Made by a program: the position numbers and the translations under genes. Shown here piece after piece: positions 21,669-33,089 of a stretch of 64,000 nucleotides of DNA (positions are counted from its first letter, which is position 1; each line of letters opens with the position of its first letter). The notes under the pieces are model-generated. The model made no database searches and was not told the DNA's origin. It saw nothing but the letters and a program-made list of their open reading frames with translations. The stretch comes from Atherix ibis. Taxonomy: Eukaryota > Arthropoda > Insecta > Diptera > Athericidae. The DNA lies in the NCBI GenBank assembly GCA_958298945.1, contig CATQJD010000135.1, positions 625,062-689,061 on the forward strand, written 5' to 3'.

Positions 21669-21725
21669 AATTAATCAAAAAGTGATAAAATCTTTTACCA
21701 TCGTTCGAAGATATCTCTTCGAAGG

Positions 21726-23165
21726 ATGGAAATACCGGAAGACCATATGATAGTCCCGGACGGGGATGTCAAAATGTTCGGCGTGCTTCTTGCCGACAAA
21801 AAAAAACTAGGAACGGACATTACGGCCTTTCTAAAGCAGGTTGGAGTTCACTTCAACCTTCAAAAGGAAATTGGAGACGTGAGCTTCCCTACTTCAAAGA
21901 AAAGGAAGAACACGGTAAATAATGACGCTTCTCTGACAGATGCTAACAAGTTCATTGTAGAGCCAATTAAGCCACCAAAGAAGGTTAAAAAGGCAAAGGC
22001 ACCGATAGCTGCGGGTTCTATACCTACAGCGAGCCAAAATCGGTTTAGTCTGCTCGAAGAAGCTTTGCCAAAACCACAGTCCACTACGTGCAGGAATACA
22101 AAATCAAACACCTTGGCTCCATCTGTAGTGGAGAAAATTCATATACCTCCGATCACCTGTCGAGGTTTGAATATTAACGCCTTCATCAAAGAGATGAAGA
22201 AGCTAGAAAGGACACCTGGTTATAAAATAACCAATAACAACGGCAAATCAATTATTAAGCCGGAAACATTGGAAGATCGAAGAATCATCCTCGACTTCAT
22301 TAAGGCAAAGGGTATCCCTGGACATACCTACACCACAAAAGAGGAAAAGAAGATTTCCCTGATAGTAAGAGGTCTCCACAACTCCTGTGAAGCCTCGGAT
22401 ATAGAAGCCGACCTAGCCAACCAAGTGGAGGCGGCTATAATCAATAAAGTGGAGAATTTCAAAACTAAATTCTCAAAGGAAAATAATGTCCAATCTGACA
22501 TATTCCTAGTACAGTTGGCTCCAGGACACCAGCCATCCAGTGTCACGCATGTGACAAAAATTCTCCATCAGTCAATAAGATGGGAAAAACTAAGGAGAAG
22601 TGGCCCACTTCAATGCCACAGATGCCAACAGTTTGGGCATGCAGCAGCAAATTGTTTTTATAAATTTGTCTGCGTGAAATGCGGGCAAAATCACATGCCC
22701 AAGGCTTGCCCACGAGACATGGACAAGTCTGGTGATCCCTTCTGCGCCAACTGTGGACAACATGGCCATCCAGCGAACCACAGAGGTTGTTCCTTCTACA
22801 AGGAAATGATTGCGGCAAAGGAACTCAGGCGACAATCCAGAGTTCAACAGCGGAAGGAGAGACTGAACTTTGTTCATCAGGCAGTTAATAATACTGTCAG
22901 GAGTGGTGTATCCTTCGCAAGCGTTCTGCGAGGAGCACCAGTCTCGAACACTGTATTGACAGAAAGGGCAGACACCAGAACTGAAGAATCAACTCGGCCA
23001 TCGCCCATGGAAGAATTCTTTTCGGAGGCGTCAACACTATTTAGTATAGACATGCCTAGTCTAATCACCGAGGTAAGTCAATTTATGAAATCATATAAAA
23101 CTCTTTCCTCTTCTGCAGATCGACAGGTTGCATACTTGCATTTCCTTGGCAAAGTTTGCAAATGA
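21726..23165 (+). CDS. Element B ORF1, gag-like RNA-binding protein (479 aa)
   Basis: Intact frame from MEIPEDHMIVPDGDVKMFG. The N-terminal half is basic and low-complexity (KKRKNTVNND, then PPKKVKKAKAP near residues 85-92). The middle resembles the domain of Jockey-clade ORF1 proteins that precedes the knuckles (IIKPETLEDRRIILDFIKAK, then ISLIVRGLHNSCEASDIEAD). Three zinc knuckles lie at about residues 297-360: CHRCQQFGHAAANC, CVKCGQNHMPKAC and CANCGQHGHPANHRGC. The C-terminus ends AYLHFLGKVCK. The protein binds element RNA and assembles the retrotransposition particle (family knowledge). ORF2 follows after 268 bp. The C-terminus aligns with that of element D. Confidence 0.9.
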   Translation: MEIPEDHMIVPDGDVKMFGVLLADKKKLGTDITAFLKQVGVHFNLQKEIGDVSFPTSKKRKNTVNNDASLTDANKFIVEPIKPPKKVKKAKAPIAAGSIPTASQNRFSLLEEALPKPQSTTCRNTKSNTLAPSVVEKIHIPPITCRGLNINAFIKEMKKLERTPGYKITNNNGKSIIKPETLEDRRIILDFIKAKGIPGHTYTTKEEKKISLIVRGLHNSCEASDIEADLANQVEAAIINKVENFKTKFSKENNVQSDIFLVQLAPGHQPSSVTHVTKILHQSIRWEKLRRSGPLQCHRCQQFGHAAANCFYKFVCVKCGQNHMPKACPRDMDKSGDPFCANCGQHGHPANHRGCSFYKEMIAAKELRRQSRVQQRKERLNFVHQAVNNTVRSGVSFASVLRGAPVSNTVLTERADTRTEESTRPSPMEEFFSEASTLFSIDMPSLITEVSQFMKSYKTLSSSADRQVAYLHFLGKVCK

Positions 23166-23433
23166 TGCGGTTTATACTGAGGAAGTTATGTAATGCAGCG
23201 ATGGACAACCATCATCAGGAAAAACGTCACTATTGGAGCAACCTAGAACAGCAGCCAAACGACGGAAACCACCTTTTGCGGATTAGAAAGGAGCAACACA
23301 ACCCGGCTAGGACTCGAAAGGAGCAACACAACCCAGCAAAAAGACAACACTTCATATTATTATTTTCAAGTAAGAATAATTTAAAATCCAATCTACCCAT
23401 GATAGTTATAAACCCTTCCTACCATCTTCCATT

Positions 23434-26358
23434 ATGACGCGCTCTCTAAATATCATAGCACTTAACGTGTGGTCTATCGTGAGCCTGTTCAAGAGAGTCG
23501 AACTTTATCAGTTCATTCAGAATCAGCCCGCCGACTTCTATTTCATCAATGAAACTCACCTGAATTCGAAGCACAAGCTTTCACTTCCACGATTTCATTG
23601 CATTCGCAATGACTCTAATCAGGGAACTGGCATTATTTTCTCAGAAAATATCCAATATAGTAACTTGGTTAACTTCAGGTCAAATAATATCTGCACCACT
23701 TGTGTTCTTACGCGATGTAACGTAAGCAATTCGGGTATTAAAAATATAGCATTAGTTTCATGTTATATTGCCTGCAAGTGCTCACCCGTCGAAATTAAAG
23801 ACCTCTTCGAGTTCTTACAAGATCTCATGAGCAAGGGATATGAGGTAATCATGGGAGGAGATTTTAACGCCAGACACACCTCATGGGGAGATCCTATCCG
23901 TAACTCTTCCGGCATTTCTATTAAAAATTTGCTAACTAGCATCTCCACATTACAGATAATTGCACCTCCTGGTCCTACCAGACCTAGTAGCTTATCTGTA
24001 GTCGATCTGTTTTTCGTTTCAAGCGGTTTAATTAATCCTTACTCTTCGAACATTACTTGTTCAACTCTCAACTTTCATTCAGACCATTATCCGGTTCTTA
24101 TTAAAATTCAAACTCAATTCAACTTTGAGAATACTGAGTTAAAATCTTTCACGTCGTATAAGAACACGAACTGGAAAGAATTTAGGCAAGATGTAGATAT
24201 GGCCATACCTAACGGAATGAATATTCCTTGCTTCAAGAACATAACCAATCAAGAAATTGATTTCCATATAGAAACCTTTAGTCAGATTGTCTCGGAGGTA
24301 TTTCATAGACATTCAAGGCAACTGTCTTATAGTAGCCATCGATTTGATTCTCTCCCTGAGGACATTAAGAAAATGTATTGGTTGAAAAATCGTTGGATAA
24401 GGGAAATGAAACGCATTTTCCGGAGAGAACTCAACACTACATCCTCACATTATCGTTTCTTTGAGGCACAGGTTAACTGCATATCAACTATGATACGCAA
24501 TAAAGTTAACAAATACTTTAATGAACAATTTTCTGAACGACTTTCAAAAGTACGTCCAGGTCCTGATGCTTTCAAGCAGCTTAACGCAATCACCGGTCGA
24601 AGGTCACTCAATAAAGTAACAGTTACCGATAATAACGACCGCGAAATAAAAGGGGGTCCAAATAATATTTCTAAAAACTTTGCCTCGTTTTATAAAGATC
24701 TTTACAACTTTAGTTCAAACTCACCTCTACGAACTCTCGTAAATAATCAGGTCAATAGTTTTTTATCAAACGCCCCAACTCATGTTACTACATTCAGCAC
24801 TGAAAACAGTGCAGGTAATCCCAGCCTTCTAGATATGTTTATATCCGAAAACACACTCTACTCGGTAATAAAATCCTTAAATAATAAAAAGTCTGCCGGC
24901 ATCGATAATATATCGAACTTTATGCTGAGAAAGCTTCCGAAAAAGAGTCTGCGTCCCTTAGTTGCAATATTTAATCACTGTATTAACAATTGCTACTTCC
25001 CTAAAGCCTGGAAAATAGGTATTATCTTTAATATTCCAAAAACTCAAGGTAGAGCAGCCATCCAACAACATCGACCTATATCTCTTCTTCCCTGTTTGGG
25101 AAAAATATTAGAAAAAATTTTTTACGAAAAGGTAAATGAATTTTGTAATGAAAATAAAATTATTCCCGACTTTCAATTCGGATTTCGGAAAGGTCACTCA
25201 ACTTTGGATGCTCTTTTCCTACTACATAGTGAGATAACAACTGGGTTAAACCGTAAAGAATCAACAGTTGCTTGCTCCCTAGATATAACCAAAGCCTTTG
25301 ACTCAGTTTGGCATAAGGGACTAGTGCACAAGCTATGCAAACTTGATTTCCCTCCACATATTACGCTGCTGCTGCACTCATTTCTTCAGGATAGATCATC
25401 CTGTGTTAGATATCAGAACGCGACTTCCGAATTCTTCTTAATAGGTAAAGGAGTTCCACAAGGCTCGGTTTTAGGTCCCCTGCTGTATTCAATATACACT
25501 GCAGATATACCAACAGCCGCAAAAGCACAAATGATACTATATGCAGACGACACTCTTGTTTATGCCAAAAGCAAATCACCAAAATTAGCTCTAAAGAGAA
25601 CGCAAGAGCTACTTTTTAAAATTATAAATTATTATGATGACTGGAACTTATCAGTCAATCTTAATAAGTCGAATTTAATCTGTTTCCGTAATCCCAGCAC
25701 TCGCGGATCGAGGAAAATTGCTACAAAGAGCAAAAAGCTGCGTATTCTGATTAAAAACACAGCTATCCCAGTCTCAAATGAACTAAAATATTTAGGCATC
25801 AACTTTAACTCAATGTTCAAATTTAACCCACATGTTGAGTTAACTTTGAAGAAAGCCAAAAGGGCTACTCATACCTTTTTATTCCTACTTAGACGTCGGA
25901 AGGGGCTTAGTATAAATACAAAGTTACTGTTTTATAAACAACTTATTCGGCCAATTATTGGATATGCATTTCCGATCTATTTTAGTTTCTCGAAAACGTA
26001 TGCCAATAAAGTCCATGTATTCGAAAGGTCAATCATTAGGAAATGTCTTTCAAAATATCGTAAAATAGACGGTAAGCATTACTCCAACTCCTATATATAT
26101 CAGAAAAGTAATCTTACTCCTTTTATTTCATACATGGTTGGTCTAACCCAAAACTTTCTTCAGCATTTAATAGACCATACCAATCCACTCATTCAAGAGT
26201 CACTAGAAAGGATTAATACCCAAGCCACCCAACACAGAAACTTATACAATGATTACCTCTATGCCTCACCAGTTATCATATCTGATTTTGCGAAGGACAG
26301 TGATATTATGAACGTTCAGTTTTATAATTCCTTAACTCCCCATTTCCATCGTGGTTAG
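23434..26358 (+). CDS. Element B ORF2, endonuclease-reverse transcriptase (974 aa)
   Basis: Intact frame from MTRSLNIIALNVWSIVSLFK. The APE-like endonuclease covers residues 5 to about 225, with NETHLN near residue 40, the catalytic motif GGDFNARH at 141-148 and SDHYP at 216-220. The reverse transcriptase carries KSAGIDNISNFMLRKLP (about 487), RPISLLPCLGKILEKI (about 550), LDITKAFDSVWH with Asp617, GVPQGS at 673-678 and the catalytic YADD at 703-706. A C-terminal domain follows (LKYLGINFNSMFKFNPHVEL, then YKQLIRPIIGYAFPIYFSFS). Endonuclease and RT together nick target DNA and copy the RNA in place. Every catalytic motif I can check is present. Confidence 0.93.
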   Translation: MTRSLNIIALNVWSIVSLFKRVELYQFIQNQPADFYFINETHLNSKHKLSLPRFHCIRNDSNQGTGIIFSENIQYSNLVNFRSNNICTTCVLTRCNVSNSGIKNIALVSCYIACKCSPVEIKDLFEFLQDLMSKGYEVIMGGDFNARHTSWGDPIRNSSGISIKNLLTSISTLQIIAPPGPTRPSSLSVVDLFFVSSGLINPYSSNITCSTLNFHSDHYPVLIKIQTQFNFENTELKSFTSYKNTNWKEFRQDVDMAIPNGMNIPCFKNITNQEIDFHIETFSQIVSEVFHRHSRQLSYSSHRFDSLPEDIKKMYWLKNRWIREMKRIFRRELNTTSSHYRFFEAQVNCISTMIRNKVNKYFNEQFSERLSKVRPGPDAFKQLNAITGRRSLNKVTVTDNNDREIKGGPNNISKNFASFYKDLYNFSSNSPLRTLVNNQVNSFLSNAPTHVTTFSTENSAGNPSLLDMFISENTLYSVIKSLNNKKSAGIDNISNFMLRKLPKKSLRPLVAIFNHCINNCYFPKAWKIGIIFNIPKTQGRAAIQQHRPISLLPCLGKILEKIFYEKVNEFCNENKIIPDFQFGFRKGHSTLDALFLLHSEITTGLNRKESTVACSLDITKAFDSVWHKGLVHKLCKLDFPPHITLLLHSFLQDRSSCVRYQNATSEFFLIGKGVPQGSVLGPLLYSIYTADIPTAAKAQMILYADDTLVYAKSKSPKLALKRTQELLFKIINYYDDWNLSVNLNKSNLICFRNPSTRGSRKIATKSKKLRILIKNTAIPVSNELKYLGINFNSMFKFNPHVELTLKKAKRATHTFLFLLRRRKGLSINTKLLFYKQLIRPIIGYAFPIYFSFSKTYANKVHVFERSIIRKCLSKYRKIDGKHYSNSYIYQKSNLTPFISYMVGLTQNFLQHLIDHTNPLIQESLERINTQATQHRNLYNDYLYASPVIISDFAKDSDIMNVQFYNSLTPHFHRG

Positions 26359-26698
26359 CGGAAGCAACACACAATTCCCAAAAATTCCAAACTCCTAATC
26401 CGCTCTTCCTCAACATTCCTTTCCCTAATTTTTATTATTTTTTATTATTAAGTCTAGGATTAAGTTTAGTTTATAAGCAATTAAAAATATAGATAATTGT
26501 GTTTGAGCAAGCACATTTAATTTTTAAGCCATAGTTGTAAGCAATTCATGTACTTAGTCATTAAAAACTAATTTAATATATAAGCAAAAGATGTACAGAG
26601 CATGTTTTAGCTCTACGTTTTAAATACCATGTAAATATGTACAAGTAATATGGAAATAATAAATGCTCTACTTAAACTAAAAAAAAAAAAAAAACTTA
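26359..26698 (+). other. Element B 3' UTR and poly(A) end
   Basis: AT-rich 3' UTR with AATAAA at 26658-26663. A run of A residues (about 26679-26694) is followed by a few further bases, CTTA, before the right target-site duplication. The same 3' UTR, reverse-complemented, begins each truncated minus-strand B copy at 14416 and 31099. Confidence 0.85.
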
Positions 26699-26710
26699 AA
26701 CTATAAGAAC
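26699..26710 (+). repeat. Right target-site duplication of full-length element B
   Basis: AACTATAAGAAC, identical to 21521-21532. Element D sequence continues immediately (ATCAACTGGATAC), as at the empty site after 10630. Confidence 0.92.
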
Positions 26711-27401
<691 letters not shown>

Positions 27402-27445
27402 GTTAACTCAACTCAAATAATTAACAAAATCTCAATTGACAAATC

Positions 27446-27461
27446 GGTCCTTTGCAGGACC
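27446..27461 (+). terminator. Histone mRNA 3' stem-loop (H4)
   Basis: GGTCCTTTGCAGGACC forms a perfect 6-bp stem with a TTGC loop, 44 bp after the H4 stop. This is the only fully paired histone stem-loop in the window. Confidence 0.88.
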
Positions 27462-27779
27462 ATCAAAATAATAAGCATTGAGTTAAAATAAATATTTCAG
27501 TATTTCTAAACTACAAAAATATGTGTACTCATTGAATGAAAACAATAAAGATATATAAAATAAAATATACAAATAATTTAGAAATAGAATGTTGAAGTCA
27601 TATTTAATAAATATAGACATGAATTGTGATATTGCATAATTTTAAGGAATTATGTTTTTCAAAAAAATATTCAGGTTTTTTATAGAGCAAACGCTTCATG
27701 TATAATTTTTGAGAATAAAATTTCTTAAAATTTACGCAAAATCGGTCTTCTATATTCGATATTTACACTTCCCTTCTGT
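27462..27779. other. AT-rich spacer between H4 and element A
   Basis: No gene or recognisable repeat is seen. H2A, expected near here on the minus strand in a Drosophila-type histone unit, is not present. The corresponding spacer is deleted in the first unit. Confidence 0.6.
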
Positions 27780-29513
27780 TTTTGTGTGGAGTGGCCTTCA
27801 CGAAACCCATATTGGAATTCTGAAATTATGTTTTTTTCCTTGATGAAGAGGTTAAGTCTATCTAGGATGAACCTTTCAAACAATTTTTCCACATTAGAAA
27901 GGAGTGATATTGGCCGGAAATCTGCTTCCGTGTAGGAGTGCTGTTTCTTTTGGATGGTTACAATATCTGCAGATTTCCATAATATAGGAAAGTACCCATT
28001 GTTAATGCAGTTGTTGCAAATGGATGTTGGCAATGTTATTCCTTCTTCTGGTAGGCTTTTCATTACGAGATTGGGTATACCACCCGGACCATGGGATTTT
28101 TTCCTAGATGCCCTCTTAATGTAGGATTTGATGTCGCTTTTTGCGACGAAACAATGTTTTGCCTTTGTCGGATTCGTACTTGGATTATCCGACGAAAAGT
28201 AAGTCATTGGTGCCGAAGAGGTCTCCTCATTCCAGTGACCTTCTTTGCGTTTGAATTCCTCTACGGTATCTTTCACGATCGGTTTATTTCCGAAAATATT
28301 ATGGCTGCCATATAGTTAAGAATAGTAATTTGCGGACATTTCCTTTTTTATTACCATTAATTACATTGAATCCTTTTATTCTGAGGCAGTCGTTAGCCTG
28401 TATGTTGATTTTTTGGATTAATGCAATGTTTGGAGAATATTCGCTTAAGAAGTCACGAAAAAACGTTCTCTTAATTTTACTCCGAATCGAATTTATATTG
28501 ACAGTTACTACTTTTAATTTACCTAAACCCATGTTAGTAACTGTTCGACTAATTTCATTTTTCTCTTAAACTCGTCTTTCTCGTTTAAGATAGGCTGAAT
28601 TGTTTTGAGTTTTTGGACTCAAAAAGACACGTCCTTTCTTTCTTTGGCTTCCTGACTCTTTCTTACTGTTGAGCATCCTCTGAAACTCGCCGGATGTCCA
28701 AACGTTTGGTAATTCAAGCAGTACGGTTTGGTTTCCGAACTGCATGGAATCCTTTCGCACTTTCCCGGCTCATGCTGTTTGTCGCACTTCACACATCTAA
28801 AGTGCATGGCATAGTTTCTTGCGACGTGGCCGTATCTTTGGCATCTGTGATACTGGATTGTTGCTCTCTTTAAACCCTCCCATGTAACCTTCTATTTAAG
28901 CGGGAACTGGCATATCCGGATTTTACTATTTTTGAATTCGGGTGAAAATTTTACCACGAACAGTCCGAGCTTATAGCCCTTCTCCCTTGAAATAGGGGTT
29001 GAAAATCTTTTTACTTCCAAATTTTCATTTTTGTGTCCTTCCTCAGGGCTTCCTCCACTTCTTTTTCTTCAAACGAAAGGTTTATTCCCTTGAGCATTTA
29101 GCTCACACCCTTTTCACTCCTTGGAGTGTATATGTGGGCTTCTACACCCAGGGTTTGGAGTTCTACAAAGAGCTCCTTTTGGTTTTTTAGGTCAGATCAC
29201 TGTAGAACGGACTTCCTTCCTACATTTTTGATTTTAATATCTGCGTGTTTCTTCTGCAATTCGCGGATGTTGGCATTAAAAACCGAAATTCGAGACACGT
29301 GGTCCTTTTTCGTTTTTATAGTCTTTTCAGGAGTTTTCCCCTTATTCTCCCTTAAAATATGTTTGGTTGTCGTGTTACCCTATCCTATCTGCGAACGCAG
29401 TGATTGAATTACTTCGTTCGCTTCTTTCAATTCTTCCCTAAGCCCTTTAATTTCCTCTTCTAATTTTTTATAAAAATTTTGTGACGTACCTGGCTTAATG
29501 TAATTATCCGTCT
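27780..29513 (-). mobile_element. Element A, copy 2
   Basis: Near-identical to 11261-12944 but extends further at its 3' side, into the RT motif EFQYGFREGHST, before being cut off. One zinc-knuckle cysteine differs between the two copies (QYHRCQ here, QCHRYQ in copy 1), so each lost a different cysteine codon after duplication, or gene conversion mixed them. The 5' end abuts H2B, exactly as in copy 1. Confidence 0.85.
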
Positions 29514-29882
29514 CCTGCAAAAACTAGTCGAAAAGTAGCAAAAAAGGCTGGTAAGGCACAAAAGAATATTTCTAAAACTGACAAGAAGAGAAAACGCACG
29601 AGGAAGGAAAGTTACGCTATTTACATTTACAAAGTATTGAAACAAGTTCATCCTGATACTGGTATTTCATCGAAGGCAATGAGTATTATGAACAGTTTTG
29701 TTAATGATATATTTGCACGAATTGCCGCCGAAGCATCCCGATGGGCACATTATAATAAAAGATCAAAAATTACTAGTCGGGAGATTCAAACTGCTGTACG
29801 TCTACTATTGCCAGGTGAGCTTGCTAACCACGCTGTCAGTGAAGGAACCAAAGCCGTTCCTAAATATACCAGCTCGAAATAA
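29514..29882 (+). pseudogene. Histone H2B, open frame but no start codon (copy 2)
   Basis: Protein-identical to the copy at 12945-13313 wherever I compared them, including the unusual Ala, Trp, Lys, Asn and Pro substitutions. It likewise lacks an initiator ATG and native promoter. The identity reflects duplication of the whole unit. The histone-fold half remains readable from the internal methionine near 29679. Confidence 0.9.
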
Positions 29883-29932
29883 GCAATTCATGACTAATTA
29901 TAACCATTTAAAATACGAGTACATACGAAAAT

Positions 29933-29948
29933 GGCCATTTTCAGGGCC
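29933..29948 (+). terminator. Histone mRNA 3' stem-loop (H2B copy 2)
   Basis: GGCCATTTTCAGGGCC, same mismatch and distance as the other H2B copies. Confidence 0.75.
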
Positions 29949-30193
29949 GACCATATAACTAAACATGGAGCAAAAATTAAATTATGTTAATAACTTTATT
30001 CGATATTTTAGAAAATAATTTGTCATGCTATGAAATAAGAATTGAATTATTAAATTCGAACTAATTGGTTAATTGGATTAGAAGAGCAATTTATATTTAC
30101 CAGTCCTGCTTCTTAAAAATAGAGCACACATTCATTAAGAATGTTTTATAAAAAATTCTATTTCAGCAACAACGCCATAAAAATTATCGTCAA

Positions 30194-30355
30194 ATGGGTA
30201 AGTGTCATAGCGTGGTACTTAGAATATACAATGAAGTACCAATTTTTCTTGAAATGTTAGCAAAAAAACTTCTTAAAAAATACGAACACGAATCGCAAAA
30301 TATTATTTCTTCCTTGGACAAACTATTGATTTTTCAGAATAAAGAAGCACCGTGA
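30194..30355 (+). CDS. Unrecognised 53-codon ORF in the H2B-H3 interval (copy 2)
   Basis: Same ORF and same flanks as at 13625-13786, including the TTTCAG and GGTAAGT signals. Because it lies in a recently duplicated unit, its conservation is not evidence of selection. Product unknown. Confidence 0.3.
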   Translation: MGKCHSVVLRIYNEVPIFLEMLAKKLLKKYEHESQNIISSLDKLLIFQNKEAP

Positions 30356-30458
30356 TATTTAATTTAAATTAATCTGAGAATATATTCTTTTGAAATAGCT
30401 TCTATCTATTCTCACCATTCTAATATTTTTGACATTTTATTACTTCTGTATGCTCAAG

Positions 30459-30661
30459 TATTCGTGGTGAACGTGCATAAGTAGTTGTTAAAAACTCACC
30501 GAATTTATTAAACAACTATAAATTGTTTAATAAATTCTAATATTTTTGAATTTATTAAACAATTTATAGTTGTTTAATAAATTCGGTGCCTCTGAAAAGA
30601 GCCGATTTTCATTTCTCATTTGTACGATTAAACAACTACTTATGCACGTTCACCAGGAATA
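30459..30661. repeat. Fold-back inverted duplication at the H3 3' end
   Basis: Arms 30497-30537 and 30548-30588 are perfect 41-bp reverse complements with a 10-nt spacer. Outside them, 30459-30489 is the reverse complement of the H3 3' end at 30631-30661 with one mismatch. The first unit has no such structure at 13890-13900, so it arose after the duplication. Confidence 0.92.
30588..30603 (-). terminator. Histone mRNA 3' stem-loop (H3 copy 2)
   Basis: Same sequence as at 13904-13919, on the minus strand, with one G/G mismatch. Its edge touches the right arm of the fold-back. Confidence 0.7.
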
Positions 30662-31025
30662 CGACGAGCCAATTGAATATCTTTTAGCATAATTGGTACT
30701 CTCTTTATATCTTTTGGCATACTTGTAACTCTTTTAGCATGAATTGCACAAAGGTTTGTATCTTCGAAAAGACCAACCAAATATGATTTACTCGCTTCCT
30801 GAAGAGCCATTACCGCTAAACTTTGGAAATAAAAACCAGTTTTGAAATCTTGAGCGATTTCTAAAACTAAATGTTGGAAAGGCAATTTACGAATCAAAAG
30901 TGTTACTGTTCCTGGACGATAACGATGTGCTTTGCCAGACTCTTTCTGGCTGCCTTGGTTGCCAATTATTTTCTTGGAGCTTTTCCTCTAGTTAATTTAC
31001 GTGCAGTTTGTTTTGTACGCGCTAT
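30640..31025 (-). pseudogene. Histone H3 pseudogene (copy 2)
   Basis: Shares with copy 1 the ATA start, the Ser10 to Leu change, the stop at Gln19, the central deletions and the duplicated KRVT-MPKDI segment, so these defects predate the unit duplication. Private changes include RRIPGERA for RRIRGERA and IMLKDI for IMPNDI. The H3 5' flank follows at 31026-31098 and element B interrupts it at 31099. Confidence 0.93.
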
Positions 31026-31098
31026 TTATTCAAAATTATTTAAAACTCAAATTATATGTTCTATTACTTCCACAAAACAACAGAGAATAATATATCAG

Positions 31099-33089
31099 CT
31101 TTTTTTTTGATTAAACTAGAGCATTTATTATTTCCATATTACTTGTACATAATTGCATTTTATTTAAAACGTAGAGCTGAAACATGCTCTGTACATCTTT
31201 TGCTTATATATTAAATTAGTTTTTTTAATGACTAAGTACATGAATTGCTTACAACTAATGCTTAATAATTATATTTGCTTACTCAAACACAATAATCTAT
31301 ACATTTAATTGTTTACAAAACAAACTTAATTCTAGACTTAAAAAAATTTGGGAAAAGAATGTTCAGGAAGAGCGGATTAGGAGTTTGGGAATTTTGAGAA
31401 TTTTGTGTTGCTTCCGCTAACCATGATGGAAATGGGGAGCTAAGGAATTATAAAACTGAACGTTTATAATGTCACTGTCATTCGCAAAATCAGATATGAT
31501 AACTGGTGAGGCATAGAGGTAATCATTGTATAAGTATCTGTGTTTGGTGGATTGGGTATTAATCCTTTCTATTGACTCTCGAATGAGTGGATAGTATGGT
31601 CTATTAAATGCTGTAAAAAAGTTTTTGGTTAGAACAACCATGTATGAAATAAAAGGAGTAAGATTACTTTTCTGATATATATAGGAGTTAGAGTAATGCT
31701 TGCCGTCTATTTTACGATATTTTGAAAGACATTTCCTAAAGATTGACCTTTCGAATATATGTACTTTATTGGCATACGTTTTCGAGAAACTATAATAGAT
31801 CGGAAATGCGTAGCCAATAATTGGCAGAATAAGTTGTTTACAAAATAGTAACTTTGTATTTATATTAAGCCCCTCCCCACGTCTAAGTAGGAATAGAAAG
31901 GTATGAATAGCCCTTTTAGCTTTTTTCAGAGTTGACTCAACATGTGGGTTAAATTTGAACATTGAGTTAAAGTTGATGCCTAAATATTTTAGTTGCTTTG
32001 AGACTGGAATTGCTGTGTTTTTTATCAGAATACGCAACATTTTTTGCTCTTTGTAGAAATTTTCCTCGGTCCGCGAGTGCTGGGATTACGGAAACAGATT
32101 AAATTGTACTTATTAAGATTGACTGATAAGTTCCAGTCATCATAATAATTTATAATTTTAAAAATAAGCTCTTGCATTCTCTTTAGAGTTAATTTTGGTG
32201 ATTTGATTTTAGCATAAATAAGAGTGTCGCCTGCATATAATTATCATATGTGCTTTTGCGGCTGTTGGTATATCCGTAGTGTATATTGAATACAGCAAGG
32301 GACCTAATACAAGCCTTGTGGAACACCTTTACCTATTAAAAAGGATTCGGAAGTCGTGTTCTGATACCTAACGCAGGATGATTTATCCTGAAGAAATGAG
32401 TGCAGCAGCAACGTGATATGTAGAGGGAAATCAAGTTTGCATAGTTTGTGCAGTACTCCCTTATGCCAAACTCAGTCAAAGGCTTTGGTTATATCTACGG
32501 AACAAGCAATTGTTGACTCTTTACTGTTTAGCCCAGTTGTTATCTCACTATATAGTAGAAAAAGCGCATCCAAAGTTAAGTGTTCTTTCCGAAATCCGAA
32601 TTGAAAGTCGTGAATAATTTTATTTTCATTACAAAATTCATTTACCTTTTCGTAAAAGCATTTTTCTAATATTTTTCCCACACAGGGAAGCAGAGATATA
32701 GGTCGATATTGTTGGATGGCTGCTCTACCTTGAGTTTTTGGAATATTAAAGGTTATGCCTATTTTTCAGGCTTTAGGGAAGTAGAAATTGTTGATGCAGT
32801 GATTAAATATTGCAACTAAGGGACACAAACTCTTTTTTGGAATCTTTCTCAGCATAAAGTTCGATATATTATCGATGTCGACAGATTTTTTATTATTTAA
32901 TGATTTTATTGCAGAATAGAGTGTGTTTTCGCATATAAACACATCTAGAGGGCAGGGATTACATGCACTGTTATCAGTGCTGAATGTAGTAATATGAGTA
33001 GGGGCGTTTGATAAAGAACTGCTGACCTGATCGTTTACGTGAATTTGTAGAGGTGAGTTTGAACTAGAGTTATAAAGATCTTTATAAAA
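31099..33089 (-). mobile_element. Element B, 5'-truncated copy 2
   Basis: Poly(T) at 31099-31108 and the same 5' truncation as copy 1, with the satellite joining at 33089/33090. The longest open piece (31417-32040) encodes the C-terminal domain of ORF2 and ends with the same residues as the full-length element (SLAPHFHHG against SLTPHFHRG). The catalytic region is frameshifted near 32240. Confidence 0.87.

Larger units (their letters stand above)
21533..26698 (+). mobile_element. Element B, full-length Jockey-like LINE with two intact ORFs
   Basis: A 5.17-kb insertion into element D, bounded by a 12-bp target-site duplication. It has ORF1 (21726-23165), ORF2 (23434-26358), an AATAAA at 26658-26663 and a poly(A)-rich end. 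Neither ORF has a stop or frameshift, so it is a candidate active or recently active element. Its first 110-135 bp are histone-5'-flank-like and may not be part of the ordinary element. The three truncated B copies at 14416, 31099 and 39762 match only its 3' two fifths. Confidence 0.93.

Noticed and set aside
23156..23437. 93-codon ORF between ORF1 and ORF2 of element B
   Set aside because: It has no family resemblance and overlaps the ORF1 end and ORF2 start; it is probably just the intergenic spacer.
30640..30897. Minus-strand gene first considered as H2A
   Set aside because: The residues [17 protein letters not shown] and RRIPGERA identify it as H3.
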